64,000 nucleotides of DNA from assembly GCF_000153405.2 (NCBI RefSeq), contig NC_020802.1, forward strand, positions 1,755,883 to 1,819,882. Direction: 5' to 3'. Positions 39,430 through 48,707 of the stretch are shown here, in pieces. The notes under the pieces are model-generated. The model saw only the letters and a list, made by a program, of their open reading frames with translations. It had not been told where the DNA came from and made no database searches. The DNA is from Psychromonas sp. CNPT3 (lineage in GTDB: Bacteria > Pseudomonadota > Gammaproteobacteria > Enterobacterales > Psychromonadaceae). Numbering within the stretch: the stretch's first letter is position 1; each line of letters opens with the position of its first letter. Position numbers and translations under genes: made by a program.

Positions 39430-39819
39430 ATGTCTCAGTAGCATCCCCTACAAGGCGCCTCTTGGATGCTTAGCGCAGGCCTTGCTTTTGCTATCGTCAA
39501 CAGTATTGCGCAATACGTCATTGGTATTCAATTATGGTTATGGCCACTCGCTTACCCCGTTCCTATTTAGCAAAGCATGGCATTACTCATGATCTCGCCT
39601 TTATTTGCCACTCTTGGCTCTGGATTATTTTTAAAAGAAAAGTCGGGGTTGCAGATGCCTCTTTTGTACAACCTTTCGATCATGCAAAATTACTCTTAAA
39701 TGTATTGGGTGGGTGGCTGGTTGGTTTTTGGCTGGGTACCGCCGGGACGTTTATGGCTGGTAGCGGCTATTATTATTGCATCCATTGCGTTGATAACTCA
39801 ATGGGAATGCAAAAAGTAA
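39430..39819 (+). pseudogene. Decayed DMT transporter copy
   Basis: The sequence begins and ends like the intact transporter at 36988-37857 but is only 390 bp instead of 870. Codon 4 is TAG (ATG TCT CAG TAG). One deletion joins IAQY to VIGIQLW. A second joins the end of the first EamA repeat (GSGLFLKEK) to VADASFVQPFDHAK. A 100-codon open frame at 39534-39836 runs through the debris but begins in the middle and is not a credible gene. Confidence 0.9.
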
Positions 39820-39838
39820 CGCCTCAAAAAGATTAAAT

Positions 39839-39862
39839 GACAGTGCCAAGTCTGGCGCTGTC
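39839..39862. terminator. Hairpin between the DMT remnant and tpm
   Basis: Copy of the hairpin at 37877-37900: GACAGTGCCA / TGGCGCTGTC with loop AGTC. It lies 20 bp beyond the tpm stop and probably ends tpm transcription. Confidence 0.55.
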
Positions 39863-39882
39863 ATTGCAACTTAGCTGATTTA

Positions 39883-40518
39883 TCACGGCGTTTGTAACAA
39901 CCAAACACATTCGATAGCATCGATACCTTTTATGCCCCCTTCAATGTCACTACTTGTCAATAATGACAAGACATAATTAGCTTCATAGTATTGTTTTATT
40001 TGCGCTTTTGGGCATGCAAACGGAGGCCCACAAAGCAATGTTTGGTCGTATTCAAATGTAATTAATAGTTGCTTGGCGCCTTGGCTTATCTGCGCGACGT
40101 GCTGGGTATATTTACGGCGCATAGGATCGGGTAATGCAACAAAAGCGGCGCGATCATAAATCGCATCGACAGAGCCTAATTGCTTTGCTGACAAGGTAAA
40201 TATATCACCCACAAATATATCGATATTATGCCCTTGATAGTGCTTTATCTCACCTAAATTTATCACCACTGGCGTCACCCTTAAGCTTGCAAATAATTGC
40301 ACAACAGCCTGCTCGACTAATTCAGCCCCAACCACGCGGTAGCCTTGTTCAAGAAGCCATGCGATATCTAACGTTTTACCACACAGAGGCACAAAAACGC
40401 GATCATTCTCTTCTAAAGATAAAGCCTCTATATGCTTTATTAATTGTGGATTAACGGTACTTTGATGAAAACCAATTTGCCCCTTCTTCCACTTTTCATG
40501 CCAAAACGCTTGATGCAT
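39883..40518 (-). CDS. tpm: Thiopurine S-methyltransferase
   Basis: The 211-residue SAM-dependent methyltransferase is of the bacterial Tpm family, which methylates thiols and has been tied to selenium and tellurium methylation. Conserved segments are FWHEKWKKGQIGFHQSTVNPQL, VFVPLCGKTLDIAWLLEQGYRVVGAELVEQAV (SAM site), AIYDRAAFVALP and LLITFEYDQTLLCGPPF. It is full length for the family (about 210-220). A broken paralog is at 37921-38260 in the neighbouring duplication unit. Confidence 0.94.
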   Translation of the reverse strand: MHQAFWHEKWKKGQIGFHQSTVNPQLIKHIEALSLEENDRVFVPLCGKTLDIAWLLEQGYRVVGAELVEQAVVQLFASLRVTPVVINLGEIKHYQGHNIDIFVGDIFTLSAKQLGSVDAIYDRAAFVALPDPMRRKYTQHVAQISQGAKQLLITFEYDQTLLCGPPFACPKAQIKQYYEANYVLSLLTSSDIEGGIKGIDAIECVWLLQTP

Positions 40519-40690
40519 ATGCTCTCACTCTTGAATTAAAATTAAATAATTTACCTGATTTTTTAGAATAACCTGATCAAACCTGCATAGATAGCTGATT
40601 AATTGAAACCGACTTTAATACGTGGCGATCACAAAGGGAAAATAGATATAAGTAGAAGTAAAGGAGGCATAAAAAAACTTAAATAACGAA

Positions 40691-40763
40691 AGTTCTCACT
40701 TCAAAACGCAGATAGAGATAATTTCAACAAGCAAACGGATCACTTCTTTAGTTTCTTTGGTAT
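40691..40763 (+). repeat. MITE-like repeat, decayed copy 4 (3' part)
   Basis: The sequence matches the last 70 bp or so of the 159-bp element: GTTCTCACTTCAAAAC, GATAATTTCAACAAGCAA and the end TTTCTTTGGTAT. The 5' half and the left terminal repeat are missing. It lies between tpm and ogt. Confidence 0.75.
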
Positions 40764-40768
40764 AAGAG

Positions 40769-41284
40769 CTATCTAACCGCACCCCCTTGCTCTAACTTTA
40801 GTAAGCGCGCCTTTAAAGGTAGGCCACCAGCATAACCTGTCAGCGTACCATTACTCCCAATAATCCGGTGACAGGGAATAATCAATGCCATTGCATTTGC
40901 CCCATTGGCATTAGCAACCGCGCGCACCGCTTTTTCGTTACCGATATCTTTTGCTAATTGTAAATAGGAGGATGTCTGCCCATATTTAACCTTCGCCAGT
41001 GCATGCCAGACGCTCTTTTGAAAATCAGTTCCCACCATCACAAAAGGCAGATCAAATTGCTGGCGCATCCCGCATAAGTACTCATCCAGTTGGGATCGCG
41101 TCTCTCTTAACAGGATATTATCTTGTTCAACAAATTGCGCATTAAGTCCTTTTTGCAAGCGAGAATCTACGCCCTGTCTACGCTCTCTATCTTTAAAATC
41201 AACTAAACAAAGCTTATTTGAAAATGATCCTAAAATAAAGCTTATCTCTTTTGTTTGATAATACTGAATATTAATTTTTTGCAT
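40769..41284 (-). CDS. ogt: Methylated-DNA--protein-cysteine S-methyltransferase
   Basis: This suicide DNA-repair protein removes O6-alkyl groups from guanine. The 171-residue protein has the helix-turn-helix ALAKVKYGQTSSYLQLAKDIG, the Asn hinge NANGANAMALIIP and the acceptor site IPCHRIIG (Cys about 139), followed by GYAGGLPLKARLLKLE. Length and lack of an Ada N-terminal domain fit the Ogt/MGMT type. It stands alone between two decayed repeat copies. Confidence 0.94.
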   Translation of the reverse strand: MQKINIQYYQTKEISFILGSFSNKLCLVDFKDRERRQGVDSRLQKGLNAQFVEQDNILLRETRSQLDEYLCGMRQQFDLPFVMVGTDFQKSVWHALAKVKYGQTSSYLQLAKDIGNEKAVRAVANANGANAMALIIPCHRIIGSNGTLTGYAGGLPLKARLLKLEQGGAVR

Positions 41285-41364
41285 ATGGGAGCCTTTGCCA
41301 TTAGGTCTTAATGATTAATGATGAGTGCTAGATAGCCTCTCATCATACTCGCGACACGTGATCG

Positions 41365-41444
41365 GCTCTCCCGTCAAAACACACAACGCCTGTAGGGATA
41401 ATTTCAACAAGTAAGACAGAGCGCTTTTTTAGTTTCTTGGGTAT
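41365..41444 (+). repeat. MITE-like repeat, decayed copy 5 (3' part)
   Basis: Matches the 3' half of the element (TCAAAAC, ACAACGCCTGTAGGGATAA, TTTCAACAAG, CTTTTTTAGTTTCTTGGGTA) with scattered changes. It ends four bases before the stop codon of the small membrane-protein gene at 41448. Confidence 0.7.
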
Positions 41445-41447
41445 GAG

Positions 41448-41723
41448 TTAGATATTTAATGCCTTTTTTAACTTGTTACTCTCAAGTGCTAATTTGATAG
41501 AAATAAAAGTACAAATAGCCGTACATGTTAAAGCAATCGCCAATGCGCTATTTATCCACACAGGATCTGCCAATAACGGGTGTAATAATTGTGGCGCTTT
41601 ATCCATTTTTGCAAAGATGCCGACGCCAATAACGAGCATCGCAGGGATATCTAAAAAGCGGATTGATTTTCTTTTTTTATCAATCTCAAGTAGACGCGCT
41701 TGTTGTTGTTTTTTAAGTTCCAT
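41448..41723 (-). CDS. Small membrane protein of unknown function
   Basis: The 91-residue protein begins with a basic helix (MELKKQQQARLLEIDKKRKSI) and has two membrane segments (FLDIPAMLVIGVGIFAKM and SALAIALTCTAICTFISIKLAL), ending in a short cytoplasmic tail. No family is recognised. The coding frame is supported by its composition and lack of interruption. The upstream region 41724-41907 holds nothing else. Confidence 0.6.
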   Translation of the reverse strand: MELKKQQQARLLEIDKKRKSIRFLDIPAMLVIGVGIFAKMDKAPQLLHPLLADPVWINSALAIALTCTAICTFISIKLALESNKLKKALNI

Positions 41724-41907
41724 TTAGGTTTTCCTATTTATCCAATTTTGTGACAATATCTCATAAATTTCCCCTTACAACCAACCTTATTACAGACCAG
41801 TCGCTCAAGCTGAGGACATACAACGAGTTCATGCAATGCCACTCATCGCACAGACATTTCATTGCATATATTTATCCGCCCACTCGCTCTTGCTTATGAC
41901 ATCATTC

Positions 41908-41946
41908 CAAAAAAAAGCCTGCTCTTATATAAGAGCAGACTTTTTT
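41908..41946. terminator. Bidirectional terminator after the PEP-CTERM gene
   Basis: A perfect 10-bp stem (CTGCTCTTAT / ATAAGAGCAG, 41919-41938) is bounded by a run of A on the left and of T on the right. It lies 21 bp beyond the stop of the PEP-CTERM gene. Confidence 0.88.
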
Positions 41947-41966
41947 GCATTTTAATAAGTATTTTA

Positions 41967-42614
41967 TTAAAATTGTTTTTTTACTTTTGAGAATCCAAGT
42001 CCCGCTAGAGCAAGGACAAGAAATAACCATGTCATAGGCGCTGGCACGGTAGTAACACTGCCCGCTTTAAGCGCGTCCATCACTACCTCTACACCCGTTA
42101 TTTTAACACTGCTAAAATAACTGTCAGACATAAATCCAACCCAATTTAATTCACCCGCTGCAGACTGTAAGTCCATGGAAAATGATTGCAATAAATTATT
42201 ACTGCTATCAAAAAAATCAAATCGCGTATCAAAAAACAGGTACGAATCGGCAAAATAACCACCAAAAGAATTGGCATTAAACCCAAAATCTATATTAATA
42301 AACCCCAGGCCGAAAAGTACGGCAAATTGATTGCCATCTTGAGGTATAGCACCTACCCAAGAGGTAGTCGTACCATAAATATTCCAATTAGCAGAATCGC
42401 TAATAAGGTAATTACCGCTATGCGTGTTATTACCACTGCTCATTGTTGCATTACCACCTAATATGCTTTCACTCGTATAATGCGTCTGGTTAGTAAAAGA
42501 TTCAAAACTTTCGCTATGTGCCCCTACAAAACTTCCTTGGCTCACACTGATGATACTGGCTTGAGCACTTAGACAGATGCATGAGATAAATACGATTGAT
42601 ATAAATTTATTCAT
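41967..42614 (-). CDS. PEP-CTERM sorting domain protein
   Basis: The 215-residue exported protein has a signal peptide (FISIVFISCICLSAQA). Its mature part is rich in Ser, Asn, Gly and Phe (GNATMSSGNNTHSGNYLISDS, GFNANSFGGYFADSYLFFDTRFDFF). The C-terminus VPAPMTWLFLVLALAGLGFS plus KVKKQF matches the PEP-CTERM layout (PxP motif, helix, basic end). It is unrelated in its main part to the three fibro-slime paralogs but shares their promoter architecture. Exosortase processing is inferred from the tail. Confidence 0.85.
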   Translation of the reverse strand: MNKFISIVFISCICLSAQASIISVSQGSFVGAHSESFESFTNQTHYTSESILGGNATMSSGNNTHSGNYLISDSANWNIYGTTTSWVGAIPQDGNQFAVLFGLGFINIDFGFNANSFGGYFADSYLFFDTRFDFFDSSNNLLQSFSMDLQSAAGELNWVGFMSDSYFSSVKITGVEVVMDALKAGSVTTVPAPMTWLFLVLALAGLGFSKVKKQF

Positions 42615-42655
42615 AATGATTTATCCTTTTAAGTATTTGTGTGTAACTATCCCAT

Positions 42656-42671
42656 TGCATTATCTAAGCCA
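42656..42671 (-). promoter_or_regulatory. Sigma-54 type promoter of the PEP-CTERM gene
   Basis: The minus strand reads TGGCTTAGATAATGCA with GG-N10-GC, about 43 bp before the start codon and about 64 bp from the upstream box. Confidence 0.75.
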
Positions 42672-42734
42672 TTTTCTTTTAGACCTTGTTTTTATTAAGT
42701 TTTATGTTTTTCAATATAGAATTTTAGGGATTAT

Positions 42735-42751
42735 TGTAAATATATTCGACA
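42735..42751 (-). promoter_or_regulatory. Upstream activator box 4 (variant)
   Basis: The minus-strand 17-mer TGTCGAATATATTTACA keeps both outer blocks (TGTCGA, TTTACA) of boxes 1-3 and changes three of the five central bases. It lies upstream of an otherwise unrelated gene, which argues for function rather than duplication. Confidence 0.75.
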
Positions 42752-42834
42752 GGTCTGAGCAGAAGAAATCTGTGTGAGTCTTTTCGTCTGTTAATGACAA
42801 TATTGATCTAAATTTAATATGTAAAAAAGAATAT

Positions 42835-42863
42835 AAAAAACCCCGCAAAACGACATGCAGGGC
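42835..42863 (-). terminator. Terminator of the ilvGMDA operon
   Basis: Stem CCCTGCA / TGCGGGG (one G-U pair), followed on the minus strand by TTTTTT, 30-58 bp after the ilvA stop. Confidence 0.82.
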
Positions 42864-42892
42864 TTAAAATGGGTGTTATACCCGGTAGAGGC

Positions 42893-44455
42893 TTAACCCG
42901 CTAAAAAGAACTGATAAGCGGGACTGTTGCTTTCATCTTTATACATAAAACCAAGCTCAACTAAAAACTGCTGAAAAGCCACGTTATCTTCTTCCGGGAC
43001 TTCAAATCCCGCTAAAACATGGCCAAAGGCAGCGCCGTGATTACGATAATGAAATAAACTAATATTCCACTTACTCTTTAATGTTTTCAAAAAATGTAAT
43101 AACGCGCCGGGGTGCTCAGGAAACTCAAAGCTAAATAAACGCTCTGTGATTTTTTCCGAGGGATGCCCTCCCACCATATAACGAACATGTAATTTGGCCA
43201 TTTCATCTGCAGACAGATCTTGTACAACAAAAGCATTGTCTTCAAGTGTACTGATGATATCAGAGAGCTCACTACCACCCTCTGTTAAGCGGATCCCCGC
43301 GAACACCATCGCCGAATGACGACTGCTAAAACGATAATTAAACTCCGTGATCACACGCTTTTCTAATAATTCACAAAAATGTAAAAAAGCACCGGGTTTC
43401 TCTGCAATTTTAACCGCAAGGATAGCCTCCTTTTGCTCTCCCAACTCGCAGCGCTCAGACACATAGCGTAGGGTATGAAAATTCACATTGGCCCCACTTA
43501 AAATAGCGGCTACCTTTTCGCCCTTTCCGACGCTGCCCATATATTTTTTAAGGCCGGCGAGAGCAAGTGCGCCAGAGGGCTCTGCTATCGCACGAGTATC
43601 TTCAAAAATATCTTTCAGTGCGGCACAGATTTCATCTGAATTCACCGTGATCACCGCATCTACATATTGTCGAGCCAGACGAAAAGGCTCTTCACCAATT
43701 TGTTTTACCGCAACGCCATCGGCAAACAAACCAACTTTTTCTAATATCACGCGTTTATCCGCCTTTAATGCCTCTTTTAAACAGGCAGAGTCTTGTGATT
43801 CTACGCCAATAATTTTAACACTCGGCATCACCGCTTTATAAAAAGCAGCGATCCCCGCAATTAATCCCCCCCCACCAACGGGCACAAAAATAATCTCAAG
43901 ATCACGTTGCTGCTGTAGCATCTCTTGCGCCATCGTACCTTGACCTGCGATCACGGACTCATCATCAAAAGGGGCAACATAAACGCGCCCTTGCTGCTTT
44001 GCAATTTGCTGCGCATACGCATTAGCGGTCTCAAAGACATCTCCATGTAAAATAACCTCAGCACCCAAACGTTGCACCGCCTCTACTTTGATAGCAGGTG
44101 TTGTTACTGGCATCACAATAACCGCGGTCATGCCTAGCGCACTGGCAGACATCGCCACGCCTTGCGCATGGTTTCCCGCCGATGCGCAAACAACGCCGCG
44201 CAAAGCTTCTTCAGCTGTTAGTTCTGCGATTTTATTATAAGCACCACGAATTTTAAAAGAGTGCACGGGTTGTAAATCTTCACGCTTTAAATAAACCTGA
44301 CACCCTAAGCGGGCTGACAACTTATTTAAACACGACAACGGCGTCACATTCACCACATCATAAACACGTGACAATAAAATTTTCTGAAGATAATAATTCG
44401 CAAGATCATAATGTTGTGCTGTTTTTGGTGTTTCTCTAAAGGGTACGTCTAACAT
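42893..44455 (-). CDS. ilvA: Threonine ammonia-lyase, biosynthetic
   Basis: IlvA deaminates threonine to 2-oxobutanoate, the entry step of isoleucine synthesis. The start is set at 44455 (MLDVPFRETP), just after the ilvD stop and behind a GGAGG site inside ilvD. The protein is 520 residues. The PLP lysine is in SFKIRGAYN (Lys68), and the phosphate loop PVGGGGLIAG is near residue 200. Two C-terminal ACT-like regulatory domains (about 335-520) allow isoleucine feedback inhibition and mark the biosynthetic rather than the catabolic enzyme. Confidence 0.97.
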   Translation of the reverse strand: MLDVPFRETPKTAQHYDLANYYLQKILLSRVYDVVNVTPLSCLNKLSARLGCQVYLKREDLQPVHSFKIRGAYNKIAELTAEEALRGVVCASAGNHAQGVAMSASALGMTAVIVMPVTTPAIKVEAVQRLGAEVILHGDVFETANAYAQQIAKQQGRVYVAPFDDESVIAGQGTMAQEMLQQQRDLEIIFVPVGGGGLIAGIAAFYKAVMPSVKIIGVESQDSACLKEALKADKRVILEKVGLFADGVAVKQIGEEPFRLARQYVDAVITVNSDEICAALKDIFEDTRAIAEPSGALALAGLKKYMGSVGKGEKVAAILSGANVNFHTLRYVSERCELGEQKEAILAVKIAEKPGAFLHFCELLEKRVITEFNYRFSSRHSAMVFAGIRLTEGGSELSDIISTLEDNAFVVQDLSADEMAKLHVRYMVGGHPSEKITERLFSFEFPEHPGALLHFLKTLKSKWNISLFHYRNHGAAFGHVLAGFEVPEEDNVAFQQFLVELGFMYKDESNSPAYQFFLAG

Positions 44456-44456
44456 A

Positions 44457-46307
44457 TTAATCCTCCAACATTGAAGCGTCACGAACCGCCCCTTTATCTG
44501 CACTGGTCACCAGCAAAGCGTAAGCTTTAAGCGCGAGTGGCACAATACGTTTTCTCGAAACGGGTTTCCAAGCAAGTTTACCGCGCGCTAGCATATTTTT
44601 ATGGCGTAACTTGAGCTCTTCATCACTAATATCAAGGTGAATACTGCGTGCAGGAATATCAATTTTGATAACATCACCCGTCTCAATCAAGGCAATATTA
44701 CCGCCCGCTGCAGCCTCTGGAGAAATATGCCCAATCGATAAGCCCGAGGTTCCACCCGAAAATCGTCCGTCGGTTATTAAGGCACATGATTTACCTAACC
44801 CACGTGATTTTAAATAACTGGTGGGATACAACATTTCTTGCATGCCGGGGCCACCTTTGGGGCCTTCATAACGAATGACAACCACATCACCCGCAATCAC
44901 TTTTCCCGCTAAGATGGCGCTCACTGCATCATCTTGGCTCTCAAACACGCGCGCCGTACCGGTAAATTGATGCTCTTCTTCATCGACCCCCGCCGTTTTA
45001 ACAATACAGCCCTTTGGCGCAATATTACCCGCCAGCACGGCAAGTCCGCCTTCTTGGCTAAACGCAAATTCACGTTTACGAATACAGCCATTCTGCCTGT
45101 CATCATCCACACTATCCCAGCGACTATCCTGACTAAAAGCTTGCTGAGTTGGAATACCTCCCGGACCTGCGCGGTAAAAATCACGCACACTCGCCTCTTT
45201 AGTTTGCACAATATCCCATTTCTCTAATACCGCTTTTAAACTACTGCCCGCCACATGATTAGCGTCATTATGAATAAGGCCGGCTCTGTCCAATTCGCCT
45301 AAAATACCCATTACCCCACCTGCGCGGTGCACATCTTCCATATGATATTTAGGTGTAGAGGGGGCAACTTTGCACAAATGAGGCACTAAGCGTGAAATTC
45401 TATCAATATCATCCATGTTAAAATCAATATGCGCTTCTTGGGCAGCAGCTAATAAATGCAGCACCGTATTACTTGAGCCTCCCATCGCAATATCAAGTGT
45501 CATGGCGTTTTCAAAGGCTTTAAAATTGGCAATATTACGCGGTAAAACAGACTCATCGTCATCGTCATAATAACGTTTCGTTAATGCCACAATGCACTTT
45601 CCCGCTTCTAAGAAAAGAGCGCGTCTGTCTGCGTGCGTTGCAAGCATAGTGCCATTACCGGGTAGTGATAACCCTAAGACTTCCGTTAGACAGTTCATGG
45701 AGTTAGCGGTAAACATACCAGAGCAAGAGCCACACGTTGGGCAAGCACTGCGCTCAATTTGTGCACTGTCAGCGTCGGAGATCCTGTCGTCTGCGCCCGC
45801 CACCATGGCATCGACCAAATCTAACTTAATAATTTTATCTGAAAGCTTGGTTTTACCCGCTTCCATCGGGCCACCTGAGACAAAAACAACCGGAATATTA
45901 AGGCGTAATGCCGCCATCAACATCCCCGGCGTGATCTTGTCACAATTTGAAATACACACTAAAGCATCCGCACAATGTGCATTTACCATATATTCAACAC
46001 TATCAGCAATCAGGTCACGTGAAGGTAAACTATAAAGCATACCTGAATGGCCCATCGCAATGCCGTCATCAACCGCAATGGTATTAAATTCTTTAGAGAT
46101 ACCGCCCGCCTCAGCAATCGCACCCGCCACTAAATCACCCATGTTTTTAAGATGTACATGCCCAGGAACAAATTGGGTAAATGAATTCGCAATGGCAATA
46201 ATAGGTTTTCCAAAATCATTATCTTTGACGCCAGTGGCGCGCCACAATGCACGCGCGCCTGCCATGTTTCGGCCTTCTGTACTAGTTGCTGAACGTAATT
46301 TGGGCAT
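44457..46307 (-). CDS. ilvD: Dihydroxy-acid dehydratase
   Basis: IlvD removes water from dihydroxy-isovalerate and dihydroxy-methylvalerate in valine and isoleucine synthesis and carries an Fe-S cluster. The 616-residue protein shows the cluster cysteines in [12 protein letters not shown] and [30 protein letters not shown] near the N-terminus, and [22 protein letters not shown] near the C-terminus. It is followed after one base by ilvA. The 156-bp gap to ilvM holds an imperfect hairpin but no gene. Confidence 0.97.
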   Translation of the reverse strand: MPKLRSATSTEGRNMAGARALWRATGVKDNDFGKPIIAIANSFTQFVPGHVHLKNMGDLVAGAIAEAGGISKEFNTIAVDDGIAMGHSGMLYSLPSRDLIADSVEYMVNAHCADALVCISNCDKITPGMLMAALRLNIPVVFVSGGPMEAGKTKLSDKIIKLDLVDAMVAGADDRISDADSAQIERSACPTCGSCSGMFTANSMNCLTEVLGLSLPGNGTMLATHADRRALFLEAGKCIVALTKRYYDDDDESVLPRNIANFKAFENAMTLDIAMGGSSNTVLHLLAAAQEAHIDFNMDDIDRISRLVPHLCKVAPSTPKYHMEDVHRAGGVMGILGELDRAGLIHNDANHVAGSSLKAVLEKWDIVQTKEASVRDFYRAGPGGIPTQQAFSQDSRWDSVDDDRQNGCIRKREFAFSQEGGLAVLAGNIAPKGCIVKTAGVDEEEHQFTGTARVFESQDDAVSAILAGKVIAGDVVVIRYEGPKGGPGMQEMLYPTSYLKSRGLGKSCALITDGRFSGGTSGLSIGHISPEAAAGGNIALIETGDVIKIDIPARSIHLDISDEELKLRHKNMLARGKLAWKPVSRKRIVPLALKAYALLVTSADKGAVRDASMLED

Positions 46308-46463
46308 TAAAATATCCTTTTAAACGGTATTAAAGCATCATACTTTTACTTTAAACCTTAATTTTACGGGTAAAGGCTAAGGCGACTTTGCCTTGGCATT
46401 TTTATTCAATATATTAACTTTGTAACGCACATCCGTTATCACGGCGAACATCACAACGCTCTT

Positions 46464-46727
46464 TTATTTATTAACAAGACTAAGACGTGAGCCCTGAGAC
46501 TCAATTCGACACGTAATAACATCAATTAACTTCTCTAATTGGTGCGTTAAAAGTTCAATGGCGCGCTCACTTTCTACATGTAAATCAATATACGCGACGT
46601 TATTATCCTCACATTGCATTTTCATTTGGGTCACTTTAAAACCACGATGGCGGACCACTCTTAAGACTCTCTCTAACACTTCAGGTCGTTGCTCTAACGT
46701 TAAATTTAATTGATAACCCATATTCAT
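46464..46727 (-). CDS. ilvM: Acetolactate synthase 2 small subunit
   Basis: IlvM is the ACT-domain regulatory subunit of acetolactate synthase II. The 87-residue protein (YQLNLTLEQRPEVLERVLRVVRHRGFKVTQM) has the length and fold of E. coli IlvM. It begins 32 bp after ilvG with an AAGGAAG-type site. Operon order ilvG-M-D-A matches E. coli except that ilvE is missing here. Confidence 0.94.
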   Translation of the reverse strand: MNMGYQLNLTLEQRPEVLERVLRVVRHRGFKVTQMKMQCEDNNVAYIDLHVESERAIELLTHQLEKLIDVITCRIESQGSRLSLVNK

Positions 46728-46759
46728 CTTCCTTTTTATCTCTTATTTATCTAAACAAA

Positions 46760-48457
46760 TCAACTTGTTACTTCTTCAATCATGTCTTTATTGGCAGCCC
46801 CAGGCGGCACTAAAGGCCAGACATTGTGCGCATTATCAATACGCACATGTAATAGGTACGGCCCTTTACTATTTAGTAAGTCATCTAAACCTTGTTCAAC
46901 CTCATCATGGTGATGGATGGTGCGCCCGGGGATATCAAATGCCGACGCTAATGTGACAAAGTCTGGATTGTCTGAAAGATCTGTTTCGCTGTAACGCTGT
47001 TTAAAAAAGAGCTGCTGCCATTGTTTGACCATACCCAGTTTTTGATTATCCATAAGCAAAATTTTAACCGCTAACTGGCCACGTTTAATGGTGCAAAGCT
47101 CCTGCACATTCATCATAAAAGAGCCATCTCCCGACACCGCAACCACCATTGCATCAGGACGAGATACCTTAGCGCCAATCGCCGCCGGCAAGCCAAAACC
47201 CATCGTACCCAGACCTGCACTCGACAAATGATTTTCTGGCTTACTAAAAGACATATGCTGTGCCACCCACATTTGATGTTGGCCTACGTCGCAACAAACC
47301 ACATTATCCTTCGGTAATTTTTCGGCTAAGCGTTTAAGCATAGAGGGTGCAAAAATAAGATCACCTTTGCGCTCATAATTAAATTGATGATCATGCTTTA
47401 GTTGTTTAATTTGCTCGCACCAAGGTTGCAACTCTAAAGGCATTTGCAGTGCAGGCAACACAGTGCGTAAATCCCCTGAAAGAGACACATCGGCGCGCCG
47501 TAATTTCCCAAACTCTGCCGTATCGATATCTAAGTGAATGACTTTAGCCTTAGCTGCAAAACTATCTAGACGGCCCGTAACACGATCATCAAAACGGGCA
47601 CCGACAACAATTAATAGGTCGCATTCATGTACCGCCAAGTTAGCAGCTTTAGTGCCGTGCATACCCAGCATGCCCAAATAACCGGCACTGTCTTTATCGA
47701 TCGCGCCTAAACCTTTAAGCGTGGCAACCGATGCAATAGCCGTGATATCAATAAATTCACGTAATGCAGAGACCGCTTTCGCCATTCCCACACCACCACC
47801 GACATAAAGCATCGGTTTTTTTGATTTTTTAAGGAGGCTGCGAGCGGCCTCAATGTTGGCTTGTTCAAAAGAAACGGGCGGTGCTGGCGCGGCCTTTGGC
47901 ACTTGATAATTCATCATCATCATTTGCAGATCTTTAGGGATATCCACCAGCACAGGACCCGGACGACCCGATGCTGCAATGGCAAAGGCTTTATATAAAA
48001 TAGGCACAAGATCGTCAATATCCGTCACCATAAAACTGTGCTTAGTACACGAGAGTGACATACCTAAAATATCAATTTCTTGAAATGAATCTTTACCAAT
48101 CAGTTCACTTAAAACTTGCCCCGTAATAGCAACCATTGGCACAGAGTCAAGCGCCGCATCAGCTAAGGCGGTGATCAAATTAGTTGCACCGGGCCCTGAA
48201 GTTGCAAAACAGACACCGGTTTTAGTACTCGCACGCGCATAACCTAAAGCTGCAAAAGCGGCACCTTGCTCATGGCGCGCCATCAGATGCTCAATGGGTG
48301 AGTCATAAAGCGCATCATAAATCGGCATAATAGCACCACCAGGGTAACCAAAAATTTGATGAACGCCATGATCCATTAACACTTGGATCACCGCATCCGC
48401 ACCGCGCATCATCCTTTGATTTTTTTGCTTTCCTTGTTCTTGTTGTCTATTTTTCAT
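46760..48457 (-). CDS. ilvG: Acetolactate synthase 2 catalytic subunit
   Basis: IlvG condenses pyruvate with pyruvate or 2-oxobutanoate using thiamine diphosphate. The protein is about 565 residues and has [32 protein letters not shown] with the catalytic Glu, and [13 protein letters not shown] for ThDP-Mg binding. FAD-binding segments lie in the middle, and [17 protein letters not shown] ends the chain. I take the ATG at 48457 (MKNRQQEQ) behind GAGAAAG; a GTG at 48469 and an ATG at 48409 (MRGADAV) are alternatives. Unlike ilvG of E. coli K-12 it is intact. An attenuator and a MITE-like repeat lie upstream. Confidence 0.96.
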   Translation of the reverse strand: MKNRQQEQGKQKNQRMMRGADAVIQVLMDHGVHQIFGYPGGAIMPIYDALYDSPIEHLMARHEQGAAFAALGYARASTKTGVCFATSGPGATNLITALADAALDSVPMVAITGQVLSELIGKDSFQEIDILGMSLSCTKHSFMVTDIDDLVPILYKAFAIAASGRPGPVLVDIPKDLQMMMMNYQVPKAAPAPPVSFEQANIEAARSLLKKSKKPMLYVGGGVGMAKAVSALREFIDITAIASVATLKGLGAIDKDSAGYLGMLGMHGTKAANLAVHECDLLIVVGARFDDRVTGRLDSFAAKAKVIHLDIDTAEFGKLRRADVSLSGDLRTVLPALQMPLELQPWCEQIKQLKHDHQFNYERKGDLIFAPSMLKRLAEKLPKDNVVCCDVGQHQMWVAQHMSFSKPENHLSSAGLGTMGFGLPAAIGAKVSRPDAMVVAVSGDGSFMMNVQELCTIKRGQLAVKILLMDNQKLGMVKQWQQLFFKQRYSETDLSDNPDFVTLASAFDIPGRTIHHHDEVEQGLDDLLNSKGPYLLHVRIDNAHNVWPLVPPGAANKDMIEEVTS

Positions 48458-48509
48458 CGTCTTTCTCACTATCAGTTAAATCATCATGGCGATTTAAGGG
48501 AAAGACTTT

Positions 48510-48674
48510 TAATACCAAAGGAATTAATTAAGTTTTCATGTATTGCGCAGAAAAAATTAACACTAGCAATGCGTGGGTTGTAGGAGAGTGTTGTTCTCAC
48601 TTCAAAACTCACAACGCAGGTAGGGATAATTTCAACCAGCAAGACGGCTAACCTTTTTAGTTCCTTTGGTATAA
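48510..48674 (+). repeat. MITE-like repeat, full copy 2, in the ilvGMDA leader
   Basis: The 159-bp core (48513-48671) has terminal inverted repeats TACCAAAGGAA / TTCCTTTGGTA and flanking TAA direct repeats (48510-48512, 48672-48674). It is the same length as copy 1 and highly similar. It lies between the ilv attenuator hairpin and the ilvG start, so it is transcribed as part of the leader. Confidence 0.85.
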
Positions 48675-48707
48675 ATACCCATTCCCAATGGATTTAAACA
48701 AAAAAAA

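Larger units (their letters stand above)
38311..40295. repeat. Tandem duplication unit B (surface gene, DMT remnant, tpm)
   Basis: This is the second copy of the unit described at 35878-38260, in the same orientation and directly adjoining it. Here the transporter is reduced to 390 bp by a nonsense codon and two large deletions, while tpm is intact and extends beyond the shared segment to 40518. Confidence 0.75.

Noticed and set aside
39534-39836. 100-codon frame in the decayed DMT copy
   Set aside because: It begins in the middle of the ancestral gene, changes frame relative to the intact copy and spans two deletions.
45592-46035. 147-codon plus-strand frame within ilvD
   Set aside because: It is antisense to conserved iron-sulfur motifs of ilvD and has no independent support.
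46308-46463. Hairpin GCTAAGGC / GCCTTGGC between ilvM and ilvD as an operon terminator
   Set aside because: Its T-run is on the plus strand, opposite to transcription, and the stem has a mismatch, so it is not evidence that the operon ends there.
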